NCBI RefSeq assembly: GCF_003056355.1
Contig: NZ_PYVW01000001.1
Location: 1-64,000, forward strand
DNA length: 64,000 nt
Direction of reading: 5' to 3'
Source of the DNA: Devosia naphthalenivorans
Lineage (GTDB): Bacteria > Pseudomonadota > Alphaproteobacteria > Rhizobiales > Devosiaceae
Shown here: positions 43,830 through 52,399 of the stretch, in pieces
Layout: each line of letters starts with the position of its first letter
Position numbering within the stretch: position 1 is the first letter of the stretch
Program-made: the position numbers and the translations under genes
The notes under the pieces: generated by a model
What the model saw: the letters and a program-made list of their open reading frames with translations, nothing else
The model's database searches: none
What the model was told of the DNA's origin: nothing

Positions 43830-44167
43830 CGCGATAACCTGATGCCGTGACTTGAGTTGGCCGGACCATAGTGGATGGGTCGGGTTAAGGGAAGTGGGCG
43901 AAAGGGGAAGATCGGGGCTACGGATCGGGTTCGCGCCCCTGAGGGGAAAATGCCTAATTCGGGCTCCTCGGCTCCTGTCCATCCACCGCGTCATTCCCGC
44001 GAAAGCGGGAACCTCCGTTTTAAAACAGGGCTTCCAGCTTTCGCGGGGATGACGCGGTGACAACTAGAAGCCCGTACGTAGCCACGGTGTCTGTCAGTAG
44101 ACCTCATCCTGAGCTTGTCGAAGGACGAGGTCGTGGCATAAGGAGCCTGCCAAGACAGGAGCCGCGC
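43830..44167. repeat. 338-base gap with family B double hairpin and a family A half copy
   Basis: 43985-44060 is a long inverted repeat: CACCGCGTCATTCCCGCGAA then AGC on the left, and GCTTTCGCGGGGATGACGCG then GTG on the right, around CCTCCGTTTTAAAACAGGG. 44100-44138 is a family A half copy (GACCTCATCCTGAGCTTGTC ... GACGAGGTCGTGGCA) lacking the second hairpin. The remaining bases hold the divergent promoters; nothing else coding seen. Confidence 0.85.
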
Positions 44168-44923
44168 ATGCCCACATTCCAATCCGATGGCCTTAACCTC
44201 GCCTATGAAGTGTTCGGGCAGGGCAAGCCGGTTTTGTGCATTCATGGCTTTGCCTCGAGCGGCAAGGTGAACTGGATCGACACCGGCTGGGTCGAGACGC
44301 TGACGGATGCAGGGTATCAGGCGATCGTGCTGGACAACCGCGGGCATGGGCTGTCGGACAAGCCACATGATCCCGACGCATATTACCCCAGCGACATGGC
44401 GCGGGATGCCGTGGCGCTGCTCGATCACCTGGGCATCGAGCGCGCGGCAGTTCTGGGTTATTCGATGGGCGCGCGGATCGCCGCGTTCATGGCGTTCGAG
44501 CACGAAGAGCGCGTGGCTTGCGTGATTTTTGGCGGCATGGGGATGAACCTCATCAATGGGCTCAGTGATGGCAATGACATCATTGCGGGCTTGCGAGCGC
44601 CCTCGCTGGAAGAGTTGACGCATCCGACGGCGCGGCAGTTCCGCATTTTCGCCGATCACACCAAATCTGACCGCGAAGCACTGGCGGCCTGCATGGAAAC
44701 CTCGCGCCAGCCGATGGCACGGGCCGATGTGCGGCGGATCAATGTGCCGCTGCTAGTGGCCGTGGGCGAAGCCGACGAGATGGCCGGATCGCCCGAGCCG
44801 CTGGCGGAGCTGATTCCCGGAGCAATAGCCTATGTCATCCCCAAGCGGGACCATATGCGCGCGACTGGCGACAAGGCATTCAAGGCCGCCGCGCTGGATT
44901 TTTTGGGCAAGGCATTGCCCTGA
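44168..44923 (+). CDS. Alpha/beta-fold hydrolase
   Basis: A 251-residue serine hydrolase. It has the oxyanion region VLCIHGFASSG, LDNRGHGLSDKP, the nucleophile Ser in VLGYSMGARIAA, a likely acid in AVGEADEMAGSP and the catalytic His in IPKRDHMRATG. The family opening FQSDGLNLAYEVFGQGKPV is common to many Rhizobiales esterases of unknown substrate. AGGAG precedes the ATG. It is followed on the same strand by cysE after a gap of 93 bases. Confidence 0.9.
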   Translation: MPTFQSDGLNLAYEVFGQGKPVLCIHGFASSGKVNWIDTGWVETLTDAGYQAIVLDNRGHGLSDKPHDPDAYYPSDMARDAVALLDHLGIERAAVLGYSMGARIAAFMAFEHEERVACVIFGGMGMNLINGLSDGNDIIAGLRAPSLEELTHPTARQFRIFADHTKSDREALAACMETSRQPMARADVRRINVPLLVAVGEADEMAGSPEPLAELIPGAIAYVIPKRDHMRATGDKAFKAAALDFLGKALP

Positions 44924-45016
44924 CACAGGCAATCGTGAACCAAAAGTGCGCTTGGGCTTTGTATCTGAGCATCTGATGGCTTATATCGGTGAGCCACGAT
45001 GAAGCGGAGTCCCGCC

Positions 45017-45841
45017 ATGAGCCACGCCAAGCATTCTGCCGCGATTAAATCCGTCGATCCGGTCTGGCAAGCCGTGCGCAGCGGCGCGCGCCAGATCGTT
45101 GCCGACGAGCCATCGCTGGCGAACATGGCGATTTCTTCGATTCTCAACCACGACAGTTTCGAGCAGGCGCTGGCGCATCGGCTTGCTGCGCGGCTCGACC
45201 ATGACGATGTATCTGCGGATATCATCCGGCAGGCTTTTGCCGAGACGCTGATCGACGCGCCCGAGATTGGGCACAATGCGCGGGTGGACCTCGCGGCAAC
45301 GCTGGAGCGCGATCCGGCATGCCATCGGGCGCTGGAGCCGCTGCTATATTTCAAGGGTTATCAGGCAATCCAGACGCACCGCTTTGCTCATGCCATGATG
45401 AAGGCGGGGCGGCGCGACTTTGCGCTTTATCTGCAGAGCCGCGCCAGCCAGGTGTTCCAGGTCGATATCAACCCGGCCGTCGTCATGGGCAAGGGCATCA
45501 TGCTCGATCATGGCACGGGTCTGGTGATCGGGGAGACCGCGGTGGTGGGGGACAATGTCTCGATGCTGCAGAACGTGACGCTGGGCGGCACGGGCAAGTC
45601 GGACCAGGACCGCCATCCCAAGATCGGTAATGGCGTGCTGATCGGGGCGGGCGCCAAGGTACTCGGCAATATCAGGATCGGTGAATGCTCGCGGATCGGG
45701 GCCGGCTCGGTCGTGCTCAAGGAAGTGCCGCCGCGGATGACAGTCGCGGGCGTTCCGGCCAAGGTGATCGGGGAAGCGGGTTGTGCGCAGCCGGCGCTGG
45801 TGATGGACCAGGTTGTTCTGGTGCATGACCTGAACAATTGA
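45017..45841 (+). CDS. cysE: Serine O-acetyltransferase CysE
   Basis: Acetylates serine for cysteine synthesis. The 274-residue protein has an N-terminal helical domain (VDPVWQAVRSGARQIVADEP) and a left-handed beta-helix of hexapeptide repeats: NPAVVMGKGIMLDHGTGLVI (part), NVTLGGTGKSDQDRHPKIGN, GAGAKVLGNIRIGECSRIGA. The active-site His in LDHGTG is present. ATG 45017 has GGAG upstream; ATG 44999, six codons before, is also possible. The next gene is DUF3126, a linkage usual in Rhizobiales. Confidence 0.96.
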   Translation: MSHAKHSAAIKSVDPVWQAVRSGARQIVADEPSLANMAISSILNHDSFEQALAHRLAARLDHDDVSADIIRQAFAETLIDAPEIGHNARVDLAATLERDPACHRALEPLLYFKGYQAIQTHRFAHAMMKAGRRDFALYLQSRASQVFQVDINPAVVMGKGIMLDHGTGLVIGETAVVGDNVSMLQNVTLGGTGKSDQDRHPKIGNGVLIGAGAKVLGNIRIGECSRIGAGSVVLKEVPPRMTVAGVPAKVIGEAGCAQPALVMDQVVLVHDLNN

Positions 45842-45952
45842 TTGCCAAGGGCCGGCAAGCCTTTGTCACCGTTAAAATGCGACCCTTTGGGGTTGAATGC
45901 GTTTTATGGCTGACTAGATTGCCGCCTCAACGCCAACAGCAGGACAAATCCA

Positions 45953-46171
45953 GTGAACCATCCCGAAATCATCAAGCTGCAAAAGTTCCTGCAGATGAAA
46001 TTCAACAACCAGAACATCGACGTGCGTCCGCGCAACAAGCTCAACGACTCGGTTGAAGTGTTTATCGGCGACGAGTCGATCGGGCTGATCCATGCCGACG
46101 ACGAAGATGGAGACAAGTCCTACATCTTCAACATGTCGATCCTCGATATCGATCTGGACGAAGTGAGCTAA
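45953..46171 (+). CDS. DUF3126-family protein
   Basis: A 72-residue conserved protein starting at GTG 45953 (MNHPEIIKLQKFLQMKFNNQ). The middle NDSVEVFIGDESIGLIHADD and acidic DEDGDKSYIFNMSILDIDLD match the DUF3126 family found only in alphaproteobacteria. No function is known. It follows cysE by 111 bases on the same strand, a conserved order, but a link to cysteine synthesis is unproven. Confidence 0.9.
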   Translation: MNHPEIIKLQKFLQMKFNNQNIDVRPRNKLNDSVEVFIGDESIGLIHADDEDGDKSYIFNMSILDIDLDEVS

Positions 46172-46177
46172 GCCACT

Positions 46178-46849
46178 TTACCAGGCGCCGATTTTTGTGA
46201 GCCAGCGCTCCATTTCGGCATCGAACTGGCGCCACGACTGCAGGGCCGTGGCGTCGAAAGCGTAGGTCGCGGCAATGCCGCTCGACAGATAAACCGTCCG
46301 CACGCATTGCGAGGACGCGCCGGTAGCGACCGGCTCCACACATTTGGCCACGAACGGATTAGGCGAGAGGGCGTCGTACCAGACGGTTTCTCCTTGGTAG
46401 CCGTTGCTCTCGCCCATGGGCTTGCCAACGAGGCCTGGTACGCCCTGCACCATCTCATCACCGAATTGATGCAGGTAAACAGTGTCCAGGAGGACGGCGC
46501 TGGTGCGGGCGCGGCTGCGCGGGACGAGCGCAACATCCACCGGCAGCGGAGCGCTTTCAGGCTCGGGCTGGAACATCACCCGCAGGTCGATCTGGTTGGT
46601 GAAGCCGGGTTTGATCTGCTCGCCATGGCGGAACCAAGCGGTGGGAATAGAGAGTTCCTGGCCCGAGATGGTCTGGCTGATGGTGTTTCCGTCTGCGAGG
46701 CTGGGCGGGGTTACCCGCGCGCCGCGGCCCAGACTGTCGACCAGGTAAGCCGCACCGACCGCACCCAGCAAGACCAGCGCCGCGATACCCGCAAGGTTGA
46801 AGCCCAGCGAGTGTGATGAAGCGCGCTCGGGTGCGGTTTGCAAACTCAT
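46178..46849 (-). CDS. Bitopic membrane protein of unknown function
   Basis: A 223-residue protein with one N-terminal membrane span (LAGIAALVLLGAVGAAYLVD) and a periplasmic domain. The domain has SIPTAWFRHGEQIKPGFTNQ, DLRVMFQPE, FVAKCVEPVATGASSQCVRT with two cysteines that may form a disulfide, and LQSWRQFDAEMERWL at the end. I recognise no named family, although this type is common in Rhizobiales. The start is uncertain: 46849 or 46858; neither has a strong ribosome site. Convergent with DUF3126 six bases away. Confidence 0.75.
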   Translation of the reverse strand: MSLQTAPERASSHSLGFNLAGIAALVLLGAVGAAYLVDSLGRGARVTPPSLADGNTISQTISGQELSIPTAWFRHGEQIKPGFTNQIDLRVMFQPEPESAPLPVDVALVPRSRARTSAVLLDTVYLHQFGDEMVQGVPGLVGKPMGESNGYQGETVWYDALSPNPFVAKCVEPVATGASSQCVRTVYLSSGIAATYAFDATALQSWRQFDAEMERWLTKIGAW

Positions 46850-46971
46850 CGCCGGCATTAACCAGTTTCGCGGAGGGAAGGTGACAGGGCATTGGACGAT
46901 CAATATGCTTAATGAAGAGTTAACAATTGCGCCCGGCATGCAACAAATGCCGGGGAGTGGAGAGCACCGGC

Positions 46972-47295
46972 ATGACCAAGGAATTGCTTCTGGCGGCCTT
47001 TCTGATCGGGGTCGGGTTGTGCCTTTCGGGGGCAGGGACGCATCTCTATCAGATGCTCTCCAAGCAACAGGCGATGCTGCGCTATGACGGCAAGACCTTC
47101 GTCGGCTCGCTCGGCAATCTGGCCATGAGCTTTATCTGCGGGCCCTACATCATGCTGCAGCTGGGCTGGCGCCATGAGGAGAACGGCACGCTGTCGATGA
47201 CTTCGGCGCTGGTTTCAGCCGTCGTCGCCTTTGGCTGGTCCTTTATTACCGGCCTGATGTTCATGGGTATCTACGTCGCCATCCGCTACGGCTAA
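46972..47295 (+). CDS. Small conserved membrane protein (DUF6949-like)
   Basis: A 107-residue protein with three hydrophobic segments: LLLAAFLIGVGLCLSGAGTH, the region SLGNLAMSFICGPYIMLQLG, and VSAVVAFGWSFITGLMFMGI. The order and the GxxxxxYQML...GSL pattern recall the DUF6949 family of Rhizobiales, though I am not certain. No function known. It is divergent from the bitopic protein and convergent with the BTLCP gene. Confidence 0.7.
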   Translation: MTKELLLAAFLIGVGLCLSGAGTHLYQMLSKQQAMLRYDGKTFVGSLGNLAMSFICGPYIMLQLGWRHEENGTLSMTSALVSAVVAFGWSFITGLMFMGIYVAIRYG

Positions 47296-47349
47296 TTCGG
47301 CGTATTCGCCGGCGGACGTCACCCGCCGGCATTCAAAGCGCCAAGACAA

Positions 47350-47383
47350 TGAGGCCAGCTTCGGAAAACCGAGGCTGGCCTCA
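47350..47383. terminator. Long hairpin between convergent genes
   Basis: TGAGGCCAGCTTCGG-AAAA-CCGAGGCTGGCCTCA, a 15-base stem with one G-T/A-C mismatch. Placed between the small membrane protein and the BTLCP gene, it may end both transcripts, though T-runs are absent. Confidence 0.6.
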
Positions 47384-47421
47384 TTCATCAGACCCCTATC
47401 AGGGCGGGGTCCGGAAAGCGG

Positions 47422-48051
47422 TTAGTTGACGGCAGCGGTTGCCACCACGATCTCGCGGCTATCGATCATGTCGACCCACTGGCCGGCGTCGGCCTGGGAC
47501 TGGCGCTTGATGAACTTGTAGGGGGTGGCGCTCCACAGATCGATGGTGCCGACCTGGTTATCGAGCACCAGGTCGCCGCGGTCGGTGCGGACCAGCAGCA
47601 CGGCGTGGCCTTCGCCATCGGCCTGCTTGACCACCGACATCAGCAGCACGCTCTCGGGCCAGCCGGCATTGATCAGGTCGCGGCGCTTGGCGAGGGCAAA
47701 GTCTTCGCAATCGCCGTAGCCGTTGGGATAGGTCCAGAATTCGTTGACCTGGTAGAGGTCCTGGTCGGTCACCGAAACGACGGTCTGGTTGTAGTGCGAA
47801 TTGACGGCCTGCAGCTGCTGCCACAGTGCCTCGGTCAGTGGCATGGCCGCGATGGGATTGCTGTTGGCGGTGCATTCTGCGGGGCGAGCCGCGCAGAATT
47901 CGGCGTGGCCGACGGGGATGCTGGTGGTGTTTGCCGAGGTCTGGACAAAGGCGACATTGGTGGTGTCGAAGGCCTGGGCGGGCGCCGCGATGGCCAGCAG
48001 CGCGAACATCGCGCCGAGCAGTGCTCCCATTCCCTTTTTGTGTGCAAACAT
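47422..48051 (-). CDS. Transglutaminase-like cysteine protease (BTLCP), exported
   Basis: A 209-residue bacterial transglutaminase-like cysteine proteinase with a signal peptide (MFAHKKG, hydrophobic core, APAQA). The catalytic residues are present: Cys in YPNGYGDCEDFALAKRRDL, His in EGHAVLLVRT and Asp in LVLDNQVG. LapG, the c-di-GMP-controlled adhesin protease, belongs to this family, but alphaproteobacterial members are usually not linked to LapD. No lapD or large adhesin gene is nearby, so the target is unknown. It lies in a run of minus-strand envelope genes that includes a PilZ protein. Confidence 0.9.
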   Translation of the reverse strand: MFAHKKGMGALLGAMFALLAIAAPAQAFDTTNVAFVQTSANTTSIPVGHAEFCAARPAECTANSNPIAAMPLTEALWQQLQAVNSHYNQTVVSVTDQDLYQVNEFWTYPNGYGDCEDFALAKRRDLINAGWPESVLLMSVVKQADGEGHAVLLVRTDRGDLVLDNQVGTIDLWSATPYKFIKRQSQADAGQWVDMIDSREIVVATAAVN

Positions 48052-48192
48052 CGTGTGATCTCCCTGATGGAGACCAATCTACGGAGGCCGGATTAGGCCG
48101 ATCGAAAAACTACCACGCAGTTTTTATGCGTGTTTTATCGATTGAATTTGCGGCTGATTAACCATGGTGCAGAGGCACTTGCGCCGATTTGC

Positions 48193-48717
48193 TCAGTGGG
48201 CGATTCCGGCCAGCACATGGGCATAGACATCAGCGTCGTCCGCAGCACCATCGCGGCACTGCTTGGAGCCGATGTGAATGGTGCGGGCGGTCTCCAGCGC
48301 CAGCGCGCTATAGGAGAAGCTCTGCTCGATCACCTCGCCCGAACCGATATCCCAGTTCTGGTGATGGGCGACCAAATCCGTGCCGCTCGCATCCACGATC
48401 AGGGCGGTGACGCACACATAGTCGCGGTCCCCCGGATCGTTGTTGGTCAGCCGCTGGGTAATGGCCACGGTGTTCGAGGAAGGGTCGAACGCCAGGGCAA
48501 TGTCCACCCACTGGTTGCGCTTCCAGTCCCATTTCTGGTGGTAGGGCGGACAGGCAAGGCCGGTCCCATTGGCCCTGCAGGCGCTGACTTCGATCTTCTG
48601 CCAGGCATAACCCGACCAATCGCCCCGGCCATCGGCGAAGCTGCCCTGCGGTGCGCCAAAGGACAGGAAAGTGGCCGCGATGGTAGCAAGTGAAGACGCG
48701 CGCAGTCGGTTTGTCAT
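48193..48717 (-). CDS. Secreted protein of unknown function
   Basis: A 174-residue protein with a signal peptide (MTNRLRASSLATIAATFLSF, cleavage near SFADG). The mature part has DWSGYAWQKIEVSACRANGT, GLACPPYHQKWDWKRNQWVD, NDPGDRDYVCVTALIVD and HIGSKQCRDGAADDAD. Four cysteines could form two disulfides. No family recognised. It lies between the BTLCP and PilZ genes on the same strand; gaps of 141 and 57 bases allow co-transcription with the PilZ gene. Confidence 0.8.
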   Translation of the reverse strand: MTNRLRASSLATIAATFLSFGAPQGSFADGRGDWSGYAWQKIEVSACRANGTGLACPPYHQKWDWKRNQWVDIALAFDPSSNTVAITQRLTNNDPGDRDYVCVTALIVDASGTDLVAHHQNWDIGSGEVIEQSFSYSALALETARTIHIGSKQCRDGAADDADVYAHVLAGIAH

Positions 48718-48774
48718 CGGATCGTCATAACGCAGGACCAGACCATATCGCCACCGTTTTTGCCGGTGGGCCGA

Positions 48775-49407
48775 TCAGTTCATGCGCAAATTTTGTTGCA
48801 CGACGTTCAGCATTTCCTGGGACGAGACGAACTCCACGGCAACGCCGTTCTGGAAATGGCGGATGACCCGCGCACGCATGCGGCCCAGGGTCACCGGCGT
48901 TCCCATTGCGGGGCGCACGTCGAGTTCGATTGCCGCGCCAGACAGGGAAATGTCGATGATCTTGCAATTGTAGCGGCGGCCATCGTCGAGCACGACCGTG
49001 GAATGGCGGATGTCCGGCACCACGCGCTCATGGCGGCGGTCTTCCGGCAGGTTCAGGATATCCTTGTTGGCCAGCCAGGTGAGCTGCGCCGCCATCTTGT
49101 CGCGCTTGCGCGAGGAGGCCGAAATATCCATGACGAAGCCGCCGTCAATCTGGGCAGTGATCACGCCCTCGATGCGGCCCAGGTGATCGATATAGGCGAT
49201 GACCTTTTCACCGACCAGGCCCGCAACGGGCGCCACGACCATGGCGTCGCCCGGCGACATTTCCAGGACCTGGCAGGGGAACTCGCGGCGGTCGGCCAGC
49301 ATGTAGCGGCCGAGCACCGAAATCTTCACGCGTTGGAACCTGGTCGCCTCAGCGCGCGTACGGATGGGGGCGATGAACCGCGGGGAGGGGAGATCGTCGC
49401 TGAGCAT
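48775..49407 (-). CDS. Double PilZ-domain protein
   Basis: A 210-residue cytosolic protein with two PilZ-like domains. The first begins TRFQRVKISVLGRYMLADRR with QVLEMSPGDAMVVAP; the second begins EDRRHERVVPDIRHSTVVLD with KIIDISLSGAAIELD. The second keeps the RxxxR (RRHER) and D/NxSxxG (DISLSG) residues that bind c-di-GMP; the first has a changed loop (EMSPGD) and may not bind. ATG 49407 is used; an in-frame TTG lies 15 bases before. The gene may link c-di-GMP to the neighbouring envelope genes. Confidence 0.9.
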   Translation of the reverse strand: MLSDDLPSPRFIAPIRTRAEATRFQRVKISVLGRYMLADRREFPCQVLEMSPGDAMVVAPVAGLVGEKVIAYIDHLGRIEGVITAQIDGGFVMDISASSRKRDKMAAQLTWLANKDILNLPEDRRHERVVPDIRHSTVVLDDGRRYNCKIIDISLSGAAIELDVRPAMGTPVTLGRMRARVIRHFQNGVAVEFVSSQEMLNVVQQNLRMN

Positions 49408-49534
49408 TCGCCAGACCGCCAAACATGAGGTTTGCCTGACAAGCTAGCGCGTCTTGGTTAATGCAACATGAGCGCGGGGCGGTCTTTGTGCAGCAGGAAT
49501 CCGGTAAACGCCGGGTGCTCCTGCTGCGGGACGC

Positions 49535-50188
49535 CTATTGCCGGCCGCCGTCGATAACGGCCAGATGGGCATAGCGGCGGGCGCTGCGGCCATAGACGGT
49601 GGCGGGCATGCTCGTGGGAGCGGCGGCGTTGCCGTACTCAACGTCATTAACCACCTTGGTGGCAACTTCGCGCTCGCTGTCCTGATATTCCATGTCATCC
49701 GGCCAGATCAGCCGCAGGCCGGTGATCCGCTGTTCCATGATGGGCTGCACGCCGAGCCAGTAGGGCTCTTCGATGGCCGTCATGGCGCCCAGCAGGCGGG
49801 TATGGGTCGACCCATTGTGACGCAGCGGCATCAGGATGGTCTCGAAGGAAACCTTGGTGTGAATGGCCGTCGTACCCTGGAAGGTGATGAGCGCTACCGC
49901 ATGGTCTTCGGTGACGGCCCGGACCAGGGTGTCCATCGCATCGACATCGCGCTCGTGCCAGAGGCCAGAGAAGGAGCGGCCCTTGAGTTCGCGGCAATAG
50001 CTGGTGCAAAGATGCGATCCGGCAAGGCGGAAGGAGAAGCCTTCGCGCTCGTCGAGTTCGAGGATGAAGGTATTGGCGAGGGCTTCGCGAATCTTGGTTG
50101 GGTCGATGTCCTTGCGTTCGGGCGCGCTGCGCGAGCCGCGAATCGTGTTCCAGTACTCGTAAAGTGTCCTGGTGCTGGTCTTTTGCAT
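49535..50188 (-). CDS. PAS_5-domain protein
   Basis: A 217-residue cytosolic protein of the PAS_5 (PF07310-type) family. It opens LYEYWNTIRGSRSAPERKDI followed by DPTKIREALANTFILELDE, then FRLAGSHLCTSYCRELKGRS, the PAS core. No output domain is attached. The C-terminal tail GRSARRYAHLAVIDGGRQ is a common ending in Rhizobiales, where such genes neighbour PilZ genes. The start at 50188 is the first ATG that fits the domain; the ribosome site is weak. It probably senses or scaffolds in the same circuit as the PilZ protein, but this is inference. Confidence 0.88.
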   Translation of the reverse strand: MQKTSTRTLYEYWNTIRGSRSAPERKDIDPTKIREALANTFILELDEREGFSFRLAGSHLCTSYCRELKGRSFSGLWHERDVDAMDTLVRAVTEDHAVALITFQGTTAIHTKVSFETILMPLRHNGSTHTRLLGAMTAIEEPYWLGVQPIMEQRITGLRLIWPDDMEYQDSEREVATKVVNDVEYGNAAAPTSMPATVYGRSARRYAHLAVIDGGRQ

Positions 50189-50365
50189 CTTCTGTGATCC
50201 GCTAAGCGCTTCGGGCGTTCCCCGCATGGAGCGCCTCATTCGGAAGACGACTTTCGCAAATGGCAGCGGCAAAAGCGCTCTTAAAGGATAGTTAAGGTTA
50301 ACGCGGGTGTCCCATTGTGGAAAAGAATGGCGTGAGCCGCAGGTTGCCAGTGAGTACGGAGCGAA

Positions 50366-51106
50366 ATGATGAGTGAACAAGACCTGCAGCCGCAAAAGCC
50401 CGGCCGCGCCGCGCGTGAGCCGGTTTTCCTTCTGCCGGCGGCGGTTACCGCGGTCATTGGCGTGCTGGTGGCGATTCACCTGGCATCAACCCTTGTGCTT
50501 AACGAACAGGGAAAACTGATGCTGGTATTTTATGGAGCGTTCCAGCCGCTGCGAATCCCGGCAGCGTTCGATGATATTTCGCTCGGCGTGCCGCTGATCT
50601 GGACACCGTTCACCCATGCCTTGCTGCATGGCGGATGGGACCATCTGTTCGTCAACGTCGCGTGGTTCGGCATCTTCGGCACACCCGTCGCACGGCGCTA
50701 CGGGGCAGGGCCCATGCTGGCGATCTTCTTCTTGTCCGCGGCGGCCGGCGCGGCGCTCTTTGCGGCGACATCGCTTTATACCGGCTCCTACCTGATCGGC
50801 GCCTCGGGCGGCGTGGCAGGACTGACCGGCGCCGCAACCCGGTTCATCTTCCAGCCGGTAATCGTTGCCAAGCATCCGGAAACCGGGGAACGCGTCATGT
50901 TGGGGCGCAAGCTCGCAAGCTTCGCCGATTTGATGCGCGACTCGCGGGCACGGTTCTTCATCCTAATCTGGGTAGTGCTGAACGCCGCCGTGCCGCTGTT
51001 CCCGCTGATAACGGGAACGCCGATCTCGATCGCCTGGCAGGCCCACCTGGGTGGGTTCTTTGCGGGGATATTGATGGTGGGACTGTTTGAGCGACGGGGT
51101 AGCTGA
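50366..51106 (+). CDS. Rhomboid-family intramembrane serine protease
   Basis: A 246-residue inner-membrane protease with about six spans. The catalytic dyad is present: Ser147 in LIGASGGVAGL and His227 in WQAHLGGFFAGI. The HGGWDHLFVNVAWF motif (H-x3-N) in helix 2 is also intact. Cytosolic loop residues 170-190 (KHPETGERVMLGRK) are unusually long between spans. CGGAG precedes the ATG. Divergent from the PAS_5 gene. Natural substrates of bacterial rhomboids are mostly unknown. Confidence 0.93.
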   Translation: MMSEQDLQPQKPGRAAREPVFLLPAAVTAVIGVLVAIHLASTLVLNEQGKLMLVFYGAFQPLRIPAAFDDISLGVPLIWTPFTHALLHGGWDHLFVNVAWFGIFGTPVARRYGAGPMLAIFFLSAAAGAALFAATSLYTGSYLIGASGGVAGLTGAATRFIFQPVIVAKHPETGERVMLGRKLASFADLMRDSRARFFILIWVVLNAAVPLFPLITGTPISIAWQAHLGGFFAGILMVGLFERRGS

Positions 51107-51907
51107 GTTTCAAAGTTGCGTGGTTTAACCAACCCGCAGCGCCCCCAACCCTCAAGAGGCAGGGAGTAAAGTAGCCCGCTGAAACCTCAGTCGACACCCT
51201 CCCCCTTGCGGGGAGGGATCAAGGGTGGGGGGCGGTTGGCCCCGATACTTCCCCAAAACCCTCCCCACCCACAATGTCATCCCGGCCTTGAGCCGGGATC
51301 CATCTCCAGATTTCAGAATGGGTTCCGGCCTAACGCCGGAAGGGAGTGCTGAGAGCTCTCACATCTGGGCTAAACATCCCCCACCCTTGATCCCTCCCCG
51401 CAAGGGGGATGGAGACGAAGGAGCCGGGAAACTGGTGCTGGCGCCTCCATCTCCCCAGTTGGCCGTATCGAGGGTGAGGCGACTGGTTGAGCAATGCGGC
51501 CTCAGTCGACACCCTCCCCCTTGCGGGGAGGGATCAAGGGTGGGGGGCGGTTGGCCCCGATACTTCCCCCAAAACCCTCCCCACCCACAATGTCATCCCG
51601 GCCTTGAGCCGGGATCCATCTCGAGATTTCAGAATGGGTTCCGGCCTAACGCCGGAAGGGAGTGCTGAGAGCTCTCACATCTGGGCTAAACATCCCCCAC
51701 CCTTGATCCCTCCCCGCAAGGGGGATGGAGACGAAGGAGCCGGGAAACTGGTGCTGGCGCCTCCATCTCCCCAGTTGGCCGTATCGAGGGTGAGGCGACT
51801 GGTTGAGCAATGCGGCCTCAGTCGACACCCTCCCCCTTGCGGGGAGGGATCAAGGGTGGGGGACGGCTGGCCCCATACCCCGTGCAACCTGCCCCAAGCC
51901 CAAACCC
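51107..51907. repeat. 801-base gap holding a 315-bp tandem repeat (2.2 copies)
   Basis: Copies begin at CCTCAGTCGACACCCTCCCC: 51185-51499 (315 bases), 51500-51815 (316 bases, one extra C in the CCCCAAAA run) and a partial third 51816-51869. Only a few bases differ between copies, so duplication is recent. Each unit contains GCGGGGAGGGATCAAGGGTG at its left, CCCGGCCTTGAGCCGGGATC in the middle and the inverted CACCCTTGATCCCTCCCCGC at the right. A diverged single copy lies at 36831-37074. No coding content is supported. Confidence 0.95.
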
Positions 51908-52357
51908 CTACCCATAAACCTCGCCCGGATCGAACAACTTCGCCAACCCCGTATCCTCCAGCCTCACCACCCCATCATGCACCACCGCCCGACGATAAAA
52001 GCATGACTTCCGGCCGGTGTGACACGCGGCGCCGCGGCCGGTCTGGTTCACGCTTAAAACGATGGCGTCCTGGTCGCAGTCGGTGCGCATCTCCACCACT
52101 TCCTGCAACTCGCCCGAGGTTTCGCCCTTTTTCCAGATCTTGCCGCGCGAGCGGGACCAGTAGTGGGCGATGCCGGTTTCCAGCGTAAGCGAGAGTGCCT
52201 GGCTGTTCATATGCGCCAGCATCAGCACCTCGTTGGTGCCTGCCTCGATGGTAACGACCGTCACCAGCCCCGCAGCATCGAAGCGTGGGGCAAAGGTGGT
52301 GCCTTCTTCAAGTTGATCGTGGCTCAGGGGCGTGGGGTCGGCAAAGGAAATGGTCAT
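51908..52357 (-). CDS. hisI: Phosphoribosyl-AMP cyclohydrolase HisI
   Basis: Opens the purine ring of PR-AMP in histidine synthesis. The 149-residue enzyme has VLMLAHMNSQALSLTLETG, YWSRSRGKIWKKGETSG and DCDQDAIVLSVNQTGRGAAC with CHTGRKSCFYR, giving the metal-binding Asp-x-Asp-x-Asp (DCDQD) and zinc cysteines. It is the single-domain type without HisE. The tail LAKLFDPGEVYG is conserved. It follows folE at 42 bases on the same strand, a known order in Rhizobiales. Confidence 0.96.
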   Translation of the reverse strand: MTISFADPTPLSHDQLEEGTTFAPRFDAAGLVTVVTIEAGTNEVLMLAHMNSQALSLTLETGIAHYWSRSRGKIWKKGETSGELQEVVEMRTDCDQDAIVLSVNQTGRGAACHTGRKSCFYRRAVVHDGVVRLEDTGLAKLFDPGEVYG

Positions 52358-52399
52358 GACGCGGGTTTTACCCCGCGCCCGTTATCGGCGCCAGCCTGC

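Noticed and set aside
51185..51869. CRISPR array
   Set aside because: Repeat period is 315 bases, with no short repeat-spacer alternation, and no cas genes are nearby. It is a tandem duplication.
51225..52188. Two repeated open frames within the tandem repeat
   Set aside because: They arise from duplicated intergenic palindromes, carry no start context and are Pro/Arg/Ser-rich as in non-coding hairpin sequence.
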